From Planctomycetota bacterium (GTDB lineage: Bacteria > Planctomycetota > UBA8742 > UBA2392): 36,279 bases of DNA. Positions 17,271-25,824 of the stretch are shown here, piece by piece; within the stretch, counting starts at the first letter, position 1; every line of letters starts with the position of its first letter. Where the stretch lies: assembly GCA_025993795.1 (NCBI GenBank), contig JAMQHL010000033.1, forward strand, positions 67,078 to 103,356. Direction: 5' to 3'. The position numbers and the translations under genes were made by a program. Under the pieces are notes generated by a model. It saw nothing but the letters and a program-made list of their open reading frames with translations. It was not told the origin of the DNA and made no database searches.

Positions 17271-18770
17271 ATGCTGCCTTGGTGGGCGTGGTTACTGATT
17301 GCAGTCGGCGGCTATCTGGCGTTCAGCACACTCTGGGACGTGTTTCAGCGTAAACACACGATTATCCGGAACTTCCCGTTCTTCGGGCGCTTCCGCTACA
17401 TCGCCGAGAAACTTGGCCCGCCGCTGCGGCAATACATCGTCACTAGCGACCTTTCCGAGCGCCCGTTTACCCGCCTGCAGCGCAGTTGGGCGTACCGGGC
17501 CGCCAAGGGACTCAGCAACACCGTGCCCTTCGGAACACAGGTGGATCAGGAAGGGCCGGGCGTCATCAAATTCAACCCGGCGCCCTTTCCGACACCCGAC
17601 CTGCACGCCAGCGATGATATGGAGCCGGTGATTCTGGGGCCCAACCGACTCAAACCCTACGCCGTGAAGTATATCGCCAACATCAGCGGCATGAGCTTCG
17701 GCGCGCTGTCGCAAAACGCTGTGCTGGCGCTGAGCAAGGGCGCCAAGCTGGCTGGCGGGTACATGAGCAGCGGCGAAGGCAGCGTCAGTGACTACCACAT
17801 CGCCGGAGGCGGCGACCTTTTCTACCAGATCGGGCCCGGCAAGTTCGGTTGCCGCAACGAAGACGGCACATTCAACGAAGACAAGTTCAAGGCGGTCGCA
17901 GCACGCGACCAGGTAAAGGCTGTGTACCTGAAGCTGGCGCAAGGCGCCAAGCCGGGCAAAGGCGGCGTACTGCCCAGAGAGAAGGTTACTGCTGAAATTT
18001 CGCGCATTCGCGGCATCAAGATGGGCCAGGACTGCCACAGCCCGAACTGCCACGCCGAGTTCAATGACGTGCCCGGTTTGATGCGCTTCCTGAACCGGGT
18101 TCGCGACCTCAGCGGCGGCAAGCCCACCGGGTTCAAGTGCGTGCTCGGGGGCGACGAGTTCATTCGGGAAGTTGCGCGCTACATTGCCAGCCATGATGAC
18201 GGCCCGGACTTCATCATCGTTGACGGCGCCGAGGGCGGCACGGGGGCGGCGCCGATGTCGCTGTCAGACCACATGGGCATCAGCCTTCAGGAGGCGCTGG
18301 TAATCACCGACAATGTTCTGCGCGAAGAGGGCGCAAGATCAAAAGTAAAGGTCATTGGCAGTGGTCGAATCGTCACAGGCGCCGGCGCAGCCATCGCGCT
18401 GGGGCTGGGGGCCGACCTGTGCCATATCGCGCGAGGCTTCATGTTCAGCCTGGGGTGCATCCAGGCGCTGTTGTGCAACACCAACCAATGCCCGACTGGT
18501 GTTGCAACCCAAAACAGGTGGCTGACGCGGGGCCTCGACCCGGAGAACAAGAGTGTGCGCGTTTCAAACTACATGCAGGCAATCCACCACGACGTCATGA
18601 TGGTCGTGCGGGCGCTGGGTCTGCAGCACCCCAACGACATCACCCGCAAACACATGAGCATGATTGTCGAGCCCGGCAGGCGCGTCGCCTTGACCGAAAT
18701 CTACCCCACCACCATGAAGGCTTTCCACCAGACTCGGATCATCCGGCGGGCGGACCTGCCTGCTGCGTAA
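17271..18770 (+). CDS. Membrane-anchored FMN-binding glutamate synthase family protein
   Basis: This 499-residue protein has one N-terminal membrane segment (LPWWAWLLIAVGGYLAFSTLW). The remainder matches the FMN-binding synthase domain of glutamate synthase large subunits: ANISGMSFGALSQNAVLALSKGA, SSGEGSVSDYH, FIIVDGAEGGTGAAPMSLSDHMG, VKVIGSGRIVTGAGAAIALGLGAD and a cysteine cluster C-x5-C-x4-C (GCIQALLCNTNQCPTGVATQ) that would bind a 3Fe-4S centre. It lacks the amidotransferase domain, so it is not a complete GOGAT; its physiological substrate is uncertain. The ATG at 17271 has GGAG 6 nt upstream; the frame stays open to 17172 without support. It converges with the tandem-paralogue operon. 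Confidence 0.9.
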   Translation: MLPWWAWLLIAVGGYLAFSTLWDVFQRKHTIIRNFPFFGRFRYIAEKLGPPLRQYIVTSDLSERPFTRLQRSWAYRAAKGLSNTVPFGTQVDQEGPGVIKFNPAPFPTPDLHASDDMEPVILGPNRLKPYAVKYIANISGMSFGALSQNAVLALSKGAKLAGGYMSSGEGSVSDYHIAGGGDLFYQIGPGKFGCRNEDGTFNEDKFKAVAARDQVKAVYLKLAQGAKPGKGGVLPREKVTAEISRIRGIKMGQDCHSPNCHAEFNDVPGLMRFLNRVRDLSGGKPTGFKCVLGGDEFIREVARYIASHDDGPDFIIVDGAEGGTGAAPMSLSDHMGISLQEALVITDNVLREEGARSKVKVIGSGRIVTGAGAAIALGLGADLCHIARGFMFSLGCIQALLCNTNQCPTGVATQNRWLTRGLDPENKSVRVSNYMQAIHHDVMMVVRALGLQHPNDITRKHMSMIVEPGRRVALTEIYPTTMKAFHQTRIIRRADLPAA

Positions 18771-18884
18771 GTCGCGGGACCTTTCTGGTGCGGGGCTGGA
18801 CCCGGAAGGGACCGACCGCGGGCGTGCAATGAGACTCCACTCTCGCGCTCACGATCAACGTGCAGTCGTGAACAGGCAACAGCG

Positions 18885-19406
18885 CTACGAGTCTTTGCGG
18901 CCTGTTCGGCGTTCCGTGCCTTCAGTGCGCGTCGCACCAGTTGTCTGGGCGACGCCCGGGCTAAGCGGCTGAGCCGACGGCGGGCCGCTCGAAACCGTGA
19001 ACACCAGCGTCAGCAGCGCTGCAATCAGTGAAAACGCGCCGCCCGTCATCACCGCCATCAGCGCACCACCCTTGAACAGCAGCGCGACCGGCACGCCAAG
19101 CACGCAACCCAGCGTGGTGGCCCCGGCGCCAATGGCTTCGCGTTTGCGCCAACGCCACGGCTGCCGACTGGCCTGTGCGGCAATCACCTTTCGCTCGGTA
19201 AAGTTGCGGGCACGGATCTCGCGGGCCAACGGCAGGTGTCGGGCCTGTACCCGCACAAAGTAGCACTTGCCGCTCTCAAGCTCAGACGCGTCATCGCTGC
19301 GCATGAGATCTACCGGAAAGCCCGCAGCGCGGACCTGGTCGGCCAGAAACTCGGCGTCCTGTTCCAGAAGCGGCGCGCCAACACGCACCCAGTCGGTATC
19401 TTTCAA
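18885..19406 (-). CDS. Tandem paralogue A: DUF2007-like domain plus two membrane segments
   Basis: This 173-residue protein begins with DWVRVGAPLLEQDAEFLADQVRAAGFPVDL. The block is shared with its two upstream neighbours and resembles the small DUF2007 signal-transduction domain. A second shared block is FVRVQARHLPLAREIRARNF. Two membrane segments follow (about 100-120 and 125-147), then a hydrophilic tail. I chose the TTG at 19406 because GGAG lies 5 nt upstream (overlapping the previous stop) and the homology starts there. The longer frame to 19460 overlaps paralogue B. It is the last gene of a three-paralogue run; function is unknown. Confidence 0.65.
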   Translation of the reverse strand: MKDTDWVRVGAPLLEQDAEFLADQVRAAGFPVDLMRSDDASELESGKCYFVRVQARHLPLAREIRARNFTERKVIAAQASRQPWRWRKREAIGAGATTLGCVLGVPVALLFKGGALMAVMTGGAFSLIAALLTLVFTVSSGPPSAQPLSPGVAQTTGATRTEGTERRTGRKDS

Positions 19407-19414
19407 GGTGGCTC

Positions 19415-19696
19415 CTATGCCGCAGGATTGCGGCGGCGCAGCAGGCCCGTCAGGCGCCAACGCTTGGTGGGTCGGCGCGTCGGGCCGGTGAAATTCCGTT
19501 CGCGAATTGCGTTCGCAACTTCAAGGTCTTCGTGGTGCACCAGCGTGCACCAGTCGCGACCGCAATCTATTTCGGCGGGGTTGGTCAGTCGCTCAAGCCG
19601 GGCGGAATAGCCGGCACAGTGGATGAGGTCGCGAAGAAACTCGGCATCCAGCTCTTTGAGCGGCGAGCCGACTCGGGCCCAAACTTGCGGATTCAA
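19415..19696 (-). CDS. Tandem paralogue B: short DUF2007-like protein without membrane segments
   Basis: This 93-residue protein reads VWARVGSPLKELDAEFLRDLIHCAGYSARLERL and ends with a basic tail (RRPTKRWRLTGLLRRRNPAA). It carries the shared W-x-RVG-x-PL, DAEFL and R-x-RNF blocks but no membrane segments. The TTG at 19696 has GGAG 7 nt upstream, paralleling the start of paralogue A; a start at 19756 would add unrelated cysteine-rich sequence. It sits 8 nt upstream of paralogue A, so the two are probably co-translated. It could be a truncated or soluble version of the family. Confidence 0.6.
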   Translation of the reverse strand: MNPQVWARVGSPLKELDAEFLRDLIHCAGYSARLERLTNPAEIDCGRDWCTLVHHEDLEVANAIRERNFTGPTRRPTKRWRLTGLLRRRNPAA

Positions 19697-19806
19697 GGCA
19701 GTGCTCCAACAACTCGAATCAGCGTTGCATTGTACGCAGCGCAGGCAGGCGCGCATCGGCCCCGGCTGTGGTGGTGCGAAGCCGTCAAAGCCCCTGCCGC
19801 TGTGGC

Positions 19807-20301
19807 TTAGTGCTTGGCGTTGTGCCTGTCGTCATCTTTAGCAATTTCGGTTGTTTCACCAGACTTGCCTTCACTTCCGCCCATGAAGATGACCGCAACG
19901 GCGCAGACCAGCCCAAGTAACGCACCGACGGCAATCGTGCCCAATGCGCCGCCGCGCAGCTTGGCGCCCACGCGCATTCCCGCGAGCATGCCGACAACGG
20001 CTGCGCCAAGCGGCTTGGCGACACGCAGGCGTTTTCCCTGGCGAACGTCGGCAACTTCGGCCCTTTCTTCGGACTGCTTGTCACCGGGTTCAGGGAACTC
20101 GTTGGCACGAATCTCCAGTGCGAAGCGCTGATGCATCGCCTTGACCTGCACGACAAAGCTGCGGCCCAGCTCAGCTTGCGGGCTTTCCTCAAGTGCGACC
20201 ACCCGTGTCGGGTAGCCGTGCGCCCGAATCAACGACTCAAGATACTCGGCGTCCTGCTGAATCAGCGGCAAGCCGACACCTACCCAAGGTTGCGATTCCA
20301 T
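19807..20301 (-). CDS. Tandem paralogue C: DUF2007-like domain plus two membrane segments
   Basis: This 164-residue protein begins MESQPWVGVGLPLIQQDAE and shares the DAEYL, AHGYPTRV and ALEIRANEF blocks with paralogues A and B. Two membrane segments follow (about 95-112 and 118-140), the second ending FMGGSEG, and then a charged tail ending NAKH. The ATG at 20301 has GGAG 6 nt upstream; the longer frame to 20331 adds sequence without homology. It follows the P-type ATPase by 39 bp on the same strand, so the four genes may form one operon. Confidence 0.65.
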   Translation of the reverse strand: MESQPWVGVGLPLIQQDAEYLESLIRAHGYPTRVVALEESPQAELGRSFVVQVKAMHQRFALEIRANEFPEPGDKQSEERAEVADVRQGKRLRVAKPLGAAVVGMLAGMRVGAKLRGGALGTIAVGALLGLVCAVAVIFMGGSEGKSGETTEIAKDDDRHNAKH

Positions 20302-20340
20302 TGTGTGCTCCGGGGCTGCCCACTCAGGCATGGTAGCATT

Positions 20341-23010
20341 TCAGGCGCGCGCCGCACTTGGCACTAGCAGACGGCGCACCAGTTTGTGCAGTTCCATGAC
20401 CAGCACCAGCGAAAGCGCCAGGCCAAGCGTGATTGCCCACATCTCAATGCTCACGGGCGAAGTGCGCAGCAGTGCCTGCCCTGCCGGCAGGTACATCATG
20501 CCCAGGTGCAGCAGGAATGCTGCAGCCGTGCCTGCGATCAGCACACGGTTGCTGAACGGGTTGATTTTGAACAGGGTGCGCGTCTCGGAGCGGCAGTTGC
20601 CGATGTGAACGTTCTCGAACAGAACGAACAGCAGCAACAGCGAGTTGCGCGCGTCCGCTTCACTCCATCCGGCCTCAAGCAGGTAATAGAACCAGCCGAA
20701 ACCCAGGCCACCCATGACCAGCGCCGCCAGCACCGTGCGCTCAATCATCAGGCGATTGAAAATACGCTCACGTGGGCGGCGCGGCGCGCGATTCAGCACG
20801 TCGCCTTCTTTTGGCTCAAATGCCAGCGCCACATCCTGGATGCCGTTTGTGACCAGGTTCAGCCACAGCAGCTGCACCGGCAGTAGCGGGATCGGCAGAC
20901 CGGTGCCCACGGCCAACAGCACAAGGAACAGCTCGGCGGCGCCCGTGCTGACCAGCAGGTAAATCACCTTGCGCACGTTGTCGTATGCAACGCGGCCTTC
21001 TTCGACGCCGGCGACAATCGTCGCGAAGTTGTCGTCGCTGATTACCAGCTCGGCGGCTTCGCGTGCGACGTCGGTGCCGGATTTGCCCATCGCCACGCCG
21101 ATGTTGGCTGCCCGAAGGGCTGGCGCGTCATTCACGCCGTCGCCGGTGACGGCGACGAAGTCCCCTGCGGCATGTGCGGCCTCAACAATTCGCAGTTTCT
21201 GCTGGGGGCTGGTACGCGCGAACACGCGGGTCGTATTGATTGAGTCAGCCAACTGCGCCGCGCTCAGCGTTTCCAGTTCGTCGCCGGCGATCACCTGCGA
21301 CCGGTCCTGCGCGAACCCGAGCTCGCGGGCAATGGCCAGCGCCGTAACCGGGTGGTCGCCGGTGACCATGGCAACCCGGATGCCCGCCCGCTGGCAGCCT
21401 TCGATGGCTTCCTTCACGCCGGCGCGCAACGGGTCAATCATGCCCACAAAGCCGAGAAAGCGCATGCGCACAGGAGCGGGTGGCACGCCCGTGGTCGTCA
21501 CGTCCGGTTGCACAAGGTCGGCAAGCGCAAGCACTCGAAACCCGCGCGTTGCCAGCCCGGCGGCAACATCGGCCCAGTCCGGCGGCATATCAGCACACAT
21601 CTGGGCTACTCGCTCCGGCGCGCCCTTTACGCAGCACAGCACGTCGCCGCCGGGCGATCGATGCCAGGTGGCGGCGTACTTGTGCTCGGCTTCAAAGGCG
21701 ATCTGGTTCATCAGCGCGTGCCGCGCAGAGAGGCCCGTCACGTCTAGACCCGCCTTGTGGGCAAGCACCAGCAATGCAACGTCCGTCGGGTCTCCGCGAT
21801 GCACCCAACCGCCGTCGGACTTGTGCAGCGTGGCCTCGTTGCACAGGGCGCCCGCGCGCACCAGGGGCTCGAAGCTGCCGGCTTTGTCCCCCTCCACTGT
21901 TCCCACCGGGTCGTAGCCCACGCCGGATACAAGAAGCTCGCCGCCGCCCGGCGGCACTACGACTCGCACTGTCAGCTCGTTGGCGGTAAGTGTGCCGGTC
22001 TTGTCAGACGCGATCAGCGTGCAACTGCCCAGCCCTTCCACCGCCGCAAGCTTGCGCACCACCACGCCGCGTCTTGCCATGCGCGAAGTCGCCACCGCCA
22101 GTGCCACGGTCAGCGCAATCGGCAGGCCCTCGGGAATCGCGGACACTGCCAGCGCCACCGCAACCAGAAACATCTCGCTGGGCGGGCGGTGCTGCACCAG
22201 AACTCCCAGCAGCGCAACCAGCGCCGACGAAACCAGCACTACCATGCCGATAACCCGCGTGAACTTTTCAAGACGCTGCAACAGCGGCGGTTTACCGGCG
22301 GGCCGACCGCTGACGTCCAGGGCAAGCTCACCGACTTTTGTGCGCACTCCGGTTGCCACAACGACACCACGGCCGCGGCCGCGGCTGACCACAGACCCCG
22401 CGAACAACATGTTGCGGCGGTCACCCAGGGGCGCGTCGGCCACCGGCAACCAGGCCGGATCCTTGCTGACGGCCAGCGACTCACCCGTCAGCAGCGATTC
22501 ATCAACGTCCAGCCCATGAGCACCCAGCAGGCGCATGTCGGCAGGAATACGGTTGCCGGATTCGACCAGCACAACGTCGCCCGGCACAAGTTCACGCGCC
22601 GCCATCTCGCAGGCGTCGCCGTCGCGAACAACAGCCGCTTTGGTCACGATCAATTGCTGCAGGGCCTGGTTGGCCTTCTCTGCTTTCCATTCCTGAAGAC
22701 TCCCAATCACGGCGTTGAGCATCAGCACGCCGAAGATAAACCCAGCGTCCGTGTACTCCTGCATCAACAGCGCAACGATTGCGGCCGCCATCAGAATGTA
22801 GATCAGCGGGTTGTGAAACTGGCGAATGAACACCAGCCAGAACGGCGGCGGCGCCCTGTGCGGCAGCTCGTTGGGGCCGTGTTCCGCCAGTCGCGCTGCG
22901 GCTTGTGCTGCGGTCAAGCCGCCCGTGTCCGCTCCCAGGGCAAGCAGTACGTCGGGGGTCGGCAGTGCATGCCAGTGTGGTTGAGGGCGCGCTTCCATCG
23001 CGCCCAACAT
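20341..23010 (-). CDS. P2-type cation-transporting ATPase
   Basis: This protein of about 889 residues is a P-type ATPase that pumps cations across the inner membrane. It shows the N-terminal cation-ATPase domain (LTAAQAAARLAEHGPNEL), TGES of the actuator domain (about 175-178), PEGLP in M4 (about 293-297) and the phosphorylated Asp in SDKTGTLT (D336). It also has KGAPE in the nucleotide domain, a TGD, the hinge TGDGVNDAPALRAANIGVAMG, and an M6 with LLWLNLVTNGIQD. PEGLP with ten predicted membrane segments points to the P2A (calcium-like) group, but the ion cannot be fixed from sequence. The start may be the ATG at 23010 or 22998; the upstream extension to 23070 looks spurious. Confidence 0.92.
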   Translation of the reverse strand: MLGAMEARPQPHWHALPTPDVLLALGADTGGLTAAQAAARLAEHGPNELPHRAPPPFWLVFIRQFHNPLIYILMAAAIVALLMQEYTDAGFIFGVLMLNAVIGSLQEWKAEKANQALQQLIVTKAAVVRDGDACEMAARELVPGDVVLVESGNRIPADMRLLGAHGLDVDESLLTGESLAVSKDPAWLPVADAPLGDRRNMLFAGSVVSRGRGRGVVVATGVRTKVGELALDVSGRPAGKPPLLQRLEKFTRVIGMVVLVSSALVALLGVLVQHRPPSEMFLVAVALAVSAIPEGLPIALTVALAVATSRMARRGVVVRKLAAVEGLGSCTLIASDKTGTLTANELTVRVVVPPGGGELLVSGVGYDPVGTVEGDKAGSFEPLVRAGALCNEATLHKSDGGWVHRGDPTDVALLVLAHKAGLDVTGLSARHALMNQIAFEAEHKYAATWHRSPGGDVLCCVKGAPERVAQMCADMPPDWADVAAGLATRGFRVLALADLVQPDVTTTGVPPAPVRMRFLGFVGMIDPLRAGVKEAIEGCQRAGIRVAMVTGDHPVTALAIARELGFAQDRSQVIAGDELETLSAAQLADSINTTRVFARTSPQQKLRIVEAAHAAGDFVAVTGDGVNDAPALRAANIGVAMGKSGTDVAREAAELVISDDNFATIVAGVEEGRVAYDNVRKVIYLLVSTGAAELFLVLLAVGTGLPIPLLPVQLLWLNLVTNGIQDVALAFEPKEGDVLNRAPRRPRERIFNRLMIERTVLAALVMGGLGFGWFYYLLEAGWSEADARNSLLLLFVLFENVHIGNCRSETRTLFKINPFSNRVLIAGTAAAFLLHLGMMYLPAGQALLRTSPVSIEMWAITLGLALSLVLVMELHKLVRRLLVPSAARA

Positions 23011-23110
23011 TGATGGCGACCCCGCCGCCGCGCAAGGCAAAACGCACAGAGGCGGGGCCCTTTCAGTCAAGCTGTGTGTCCGCTATCTTCCGCCGTTTCT
23101 TGGAGCTTCC

Positions 23111-24817
23111 ATGGCGCAGGCAGACAAGGCTAAGGCGTTTCAGATTCCAGCTGACCGCATTCCCAACAAGCTCAGCAGGGCGCGCATGGACAGCGATGCC
23201 TTCAAGGCCAACGTCGCCGCCATGGACGCCCTGTGCCAAGCCCATGGCAAGACCGCCGCAAAGCTGCGTGGCGGCGGCGGCGCCAAGGCGATTGCAAAGA
23301 AGACAGAGGCCGGCCTGCTTCCGCCCCGCGAGCGTGTGGCACGGCTGCTTGACAAAGACAGCCCGTGGCTTGAGTACGGCCTTTACGGCGGCATGGGCAT
23401 GTACGACGAATGGGGCATCCCAAGCGCGAACGTGATCACCGGCGTTGGCCAGGTGCAGGGCCGCGACTGCATGCTCGTGGTCAACGACAGCACGATCAAG
23501 GCCGGCGCATTCTGCCCCATGACCAGCAAGAAGGTGCTGCGCGCCCAGCGCGTCGCCATGGAAAATCACCTCCCGCTGGTCTACCTGGTGGACAGTGCTG
23601 GCGTGTTTCTGCCGCTGCAGGACGAAGTGTTCCCTGACAAAGACGACTTCGGCAAGGTGTTTGACTACGCGGCGCGAATATCGGCAACCGGCATCCCGCA
23701 GATCGCCGCCGTCATGGGCCTGTGCGTCGCAGGCGGCGCATACCTGCCCGTGTTGTGCGACACTGTACTGATGACCGAAGGCAGCGGCATGTACCTCGCC
23801 GCAGCTGCGCTGGCCAAGGCCGCCAAGACTACCACCGCGGATGTCACCAACGAAGAAATCGGCGGCGCGCGCGTGCACGCCGAAAAGTCGGGCACCGCTG
23901 ACTATGTACTCAAGAATGACGAAGAGTGCATCGACAAGATTCGTTCACTCGTCGGCATGTACGCCACGCGACCCCGCGCCGCCTTCAACCGCGAGGCGTC
24001 GCGCGAGCCCGCTTACGACGCGCGCGAGCTGCGCGGGATCATTCCCGTCAGTCCCTATGCCGGCTACGAGATGCTTGAGGTGATCGCCCGCATCGTCGAT
24101 GCCAGCGAGTTTCACGAGTACAAACCCGACTACGGAAAGACGCTGGTCTGCGGTTTCGCACGCATCGGCGGCTGGGCCGTCGGCATCGTCGCCAACCAGA
24201 AAGAGACCATTCGCCACAAGGACAAGCCCTGGGAAACGGGCGGCGTGATCTATCACGACGCCGCTGACAAAGCCGCGCGCTTCATCATGGATTGCAACCA
24301 GATGGGGGTGCCGCTGGTGTTTGTGCATGACGTCAACGGGTTCATGGTCGGGCCGGAATCTGAGCACGACGGCATCATTCGCAAGGGCGCCAAGATGGTG
24401 AATGCCATGAGCAACAGCGTGGTGCCCAAGTTCAGCATTATCGTGGGCGGCAGTTTCGGTGCAGGCCACTACGCAATGTGCGGCCGCGCATATCGGCCGC
24501 GCTATATCGCCGCGTGGCCGTCGGCGCGCTATGCCGTGATGGGCGGAGAGGCCGCAAGCAATACGCTGCTGACCCTGCAGATCAGCAAGATGAAGGCCCA
24601 GGGCAAAGAGGTCAGCGCCGAAGAAGCCAAGGCCCTGCTGGCCGACATCGGCAAGCGCTACACCGATGCCATGCACCCTGCCTACGGCGCGGCGCGGCTG
24701 TGGCTTGATGCAATCATCGAGCCCGAAGAAACGCGCGGGGCGTTAATCCAGGCGATCAGCATGAGCGCCAACAACCCCGACCTGCCCGAGTACAAGACGG
24801 GCGTGCTGCAAACTTGA
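23111..24817 (+). CDS. Acyl-CoA carboxylase beta (carboxyltransferase) subunit
   Basis: This 568-residue carboxyltransferase transfers CO2 from biotin to an acyl-CoA. The N-terminal half resembles methylcrotonyl-CoA carboxylase beta: LLPPRERVARLLDKDSPWLE, ITGVGQVQGRDCMLVVND, PLVYLVDSAGVFLPLQDEVFPD, GIPQIAAVMGLCVAGGAYLPVLCD and EEIGGARVHAEKSGTADY. The C-terminal half has the second crotonase-like domain: PLVFVHDVNGFMVG, IIVGGSFGAGHYAMCGRAY and YAVMGGEAASNTLL. No biotin carboxylase or biotin carrier gene is adjacent, so the substrate is uncertain (methylcrotonyl-, geranyl- or another acyl-CoA). GGAG lies 5 nt before the ATG, and TATCTT at 23084-23089 is a likely -10. Confidence 0.9.
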   Translation: MAQADKAKAFQIPADRIPNKLSRARMDSDAFKANVAAMDALCQAHGKTAAKLRGGGGAKAIAKKTEAGLLPPRERVARLLDKDSPWLEYGLYGGMGMYDEWGIPSANVITGVGQVQGRDCMLVVNDSTIKAGAFCPMTSKKVLRAQRVAMENHLPLVYLVDSAGVFLPLQDEVFPDKDDFGKVFDYAARISATGIPQIAAVMGLCVAGGAYLPVLCDTVLMTEGSGMYLAAAALAKAAKTTTADVTNEEIGGARVHAEKSGTADYVLKNDEECIDKIRSLVGMYATRPRAAFNREASREPAYDARELRGIIPVSPYAGYEMLEVIARIVDASEFHEYKPDYGKTLVCGFARIGGWAVGIVANQKETIRHKDKPWETGGVIYHDAADKAARFIMDCNQMGVPLVFVHDVNGFMVGPESEHDGIIRKGAKMVNAMSNSVVPKFSIIVGGSFGAGHYAMCGRAYRPRYIAAWPSARYAVMGGEAASNTLLTLQISKMKAQGKEVSAEEAKALLADIGKRYTDAMHPAYGAARLWLDAIIEPEETRGALIQAISMSANNPDLPEYKTGVLQT

Positions 24818-24901
24818 GACATGGCGACGCCCAACCGGGCGGCGTCTCTTCCGTCAGTGCGCGCACCCGACGAACCAAGCGGCGTTGCGCCCGCAGAAAG
24901 C

Positions 24902-24914
24902 TAGAATCGCGCCA
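24902..24914 (+). promoter_or_regulatory. -10 box for a leaderless transcript
   Basis: TAGAAT (24902-24907) ends 6 nt before the ATG at 24914; no Shine-Dalgarno is visible. Confidence 0.45.
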
Positions 24915-25723
24915 TGCGCGTATGGGCCTGTCTGCTTCTGCTGTTCCCGCTGGCGCTGTCTGCACAGCGCGTGGCTGACCCGAACGGGTTCTCGTTTCAG
25001 CCGCCGGCCACCTTCAAGGCCTTTGCCGGCGACGTACCGGTTCCGGGGCCGCGACCACAGTACGTTTTTTCGGGCAGTCCCGAAGGCGCTCGCGGAATGA
25101 CGGTGCTGCTGGGAATCTCGTACAGCGCCAGTCCCGTACAGCCCGGCAACCGACCGGAGTTCCCGGACGACCTGAACGCCTCCATGATCCAGGAACGCTG
25201 GAACGACATGGAAGTGTACGGGTTCCGCAGCAACTATGCAGAGTCGCAGGTGATTGCCTGGCTGGATGTGCCGCTGGCGCGGCCCATTCGAATCGGCATG
25301 CTCTCATCGAACCAGGTTGAGACTTTCGCGAGGCAGTCGTTGCGAGAATTGCTGGCAACGATCGAGGGACCACTGGCATCAAGGGCCGACGATGCAAACC
25401 GCACAGGCCCCGGCGACGTGTCTGACGGCAGCCCCGCCGCTGCCATACTGCTGGTCATGATCGTGATGGGCGTGATTGGTTTTGCAGGCTGGATGCTGCT
25501 GAATCGCAAGACCGACCGCGCCCCGCCGGTGAGTCCTGCGCCCATGGCCGTACCGATCCCTGCCCCTGCGCACGAGCCCCCCCCCGCGCCGGCACCGATG
25601 GCCGAACAACCGCGCAGAGCGTCCCCTGATACGCAGGCGATACAGCCGCCGTGGGCGGTAACCAAAGACTCGCCCACCCCGGAAACCGGCAGCGACATAC
25701 CGCCATGGGAAACCAGGACCTAG
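24914..25723 (+). CDS. Exported single-pass protein with proline-rich tail, unknown function
   Basis: This 269-residue protein has a signal peptide (MRVWACLLLLFPLALSAQ), an extracytoplasmic domain of about 150 residues beginning DPNGFSFQPPATFKAF, one membrane segment (about 176-195, ILLVMIVMGVIGFAGWMLL) and a proline-rich tail with PAPAPMAEQ-like stretches ending DIPPWETRT. I recognise no domain. The same overall plan (signal peptide, outside domain, one membrane span, Pro-rich tail) is seen in the selenoprotein gene 100 bp downstream, which hints at a shared envelope role. Confidence 0.7.
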   Translation: MRVWACLLLLFPLALSAQRVADPNGFSFQPPATFKAFAGDVPVPGPRPQYVFSGSPEGARGMTVLLGISYSASPVQPGNRPEFPDDLNASMIQERWNDMEVYGFRSNYAESQVIAWLDVPLARPIRIGMLSSNQVETFARQSLRELLATIEGPLASRADDANRTGPGDVSDGSPAAAILLVMIVMGVIGFAGWMLLNRKTDRAPPVSPAPMAVPIPAPAHEPPPAPAPMAEQPRRASPDTQAIQPPWAVTKDSPTPETGSDIPPWETRT

Positions 25724-25782
25724 ACAATGCCCGGCTGCTCCGAAACGAGCGCTGGATTGGAATCGGGCAGCGGGCTGTTTCA

Positions 25783-25788
25783 TATAGT
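25783..25788 (+). promoter_or_regulatory. -10 box of the selenoprotein thioredoxin gene
   Basis: TATAGT lies about 37 nt before the GTG start at 25825. A GAGG at 25814-25817 is the probable ribosome binding site. Confidence 0.45.
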
Positions 25789-25824
25789 ATGCTGAGCGCA
25801 GAGTCCTGGATTCGAGGTAGAGCC

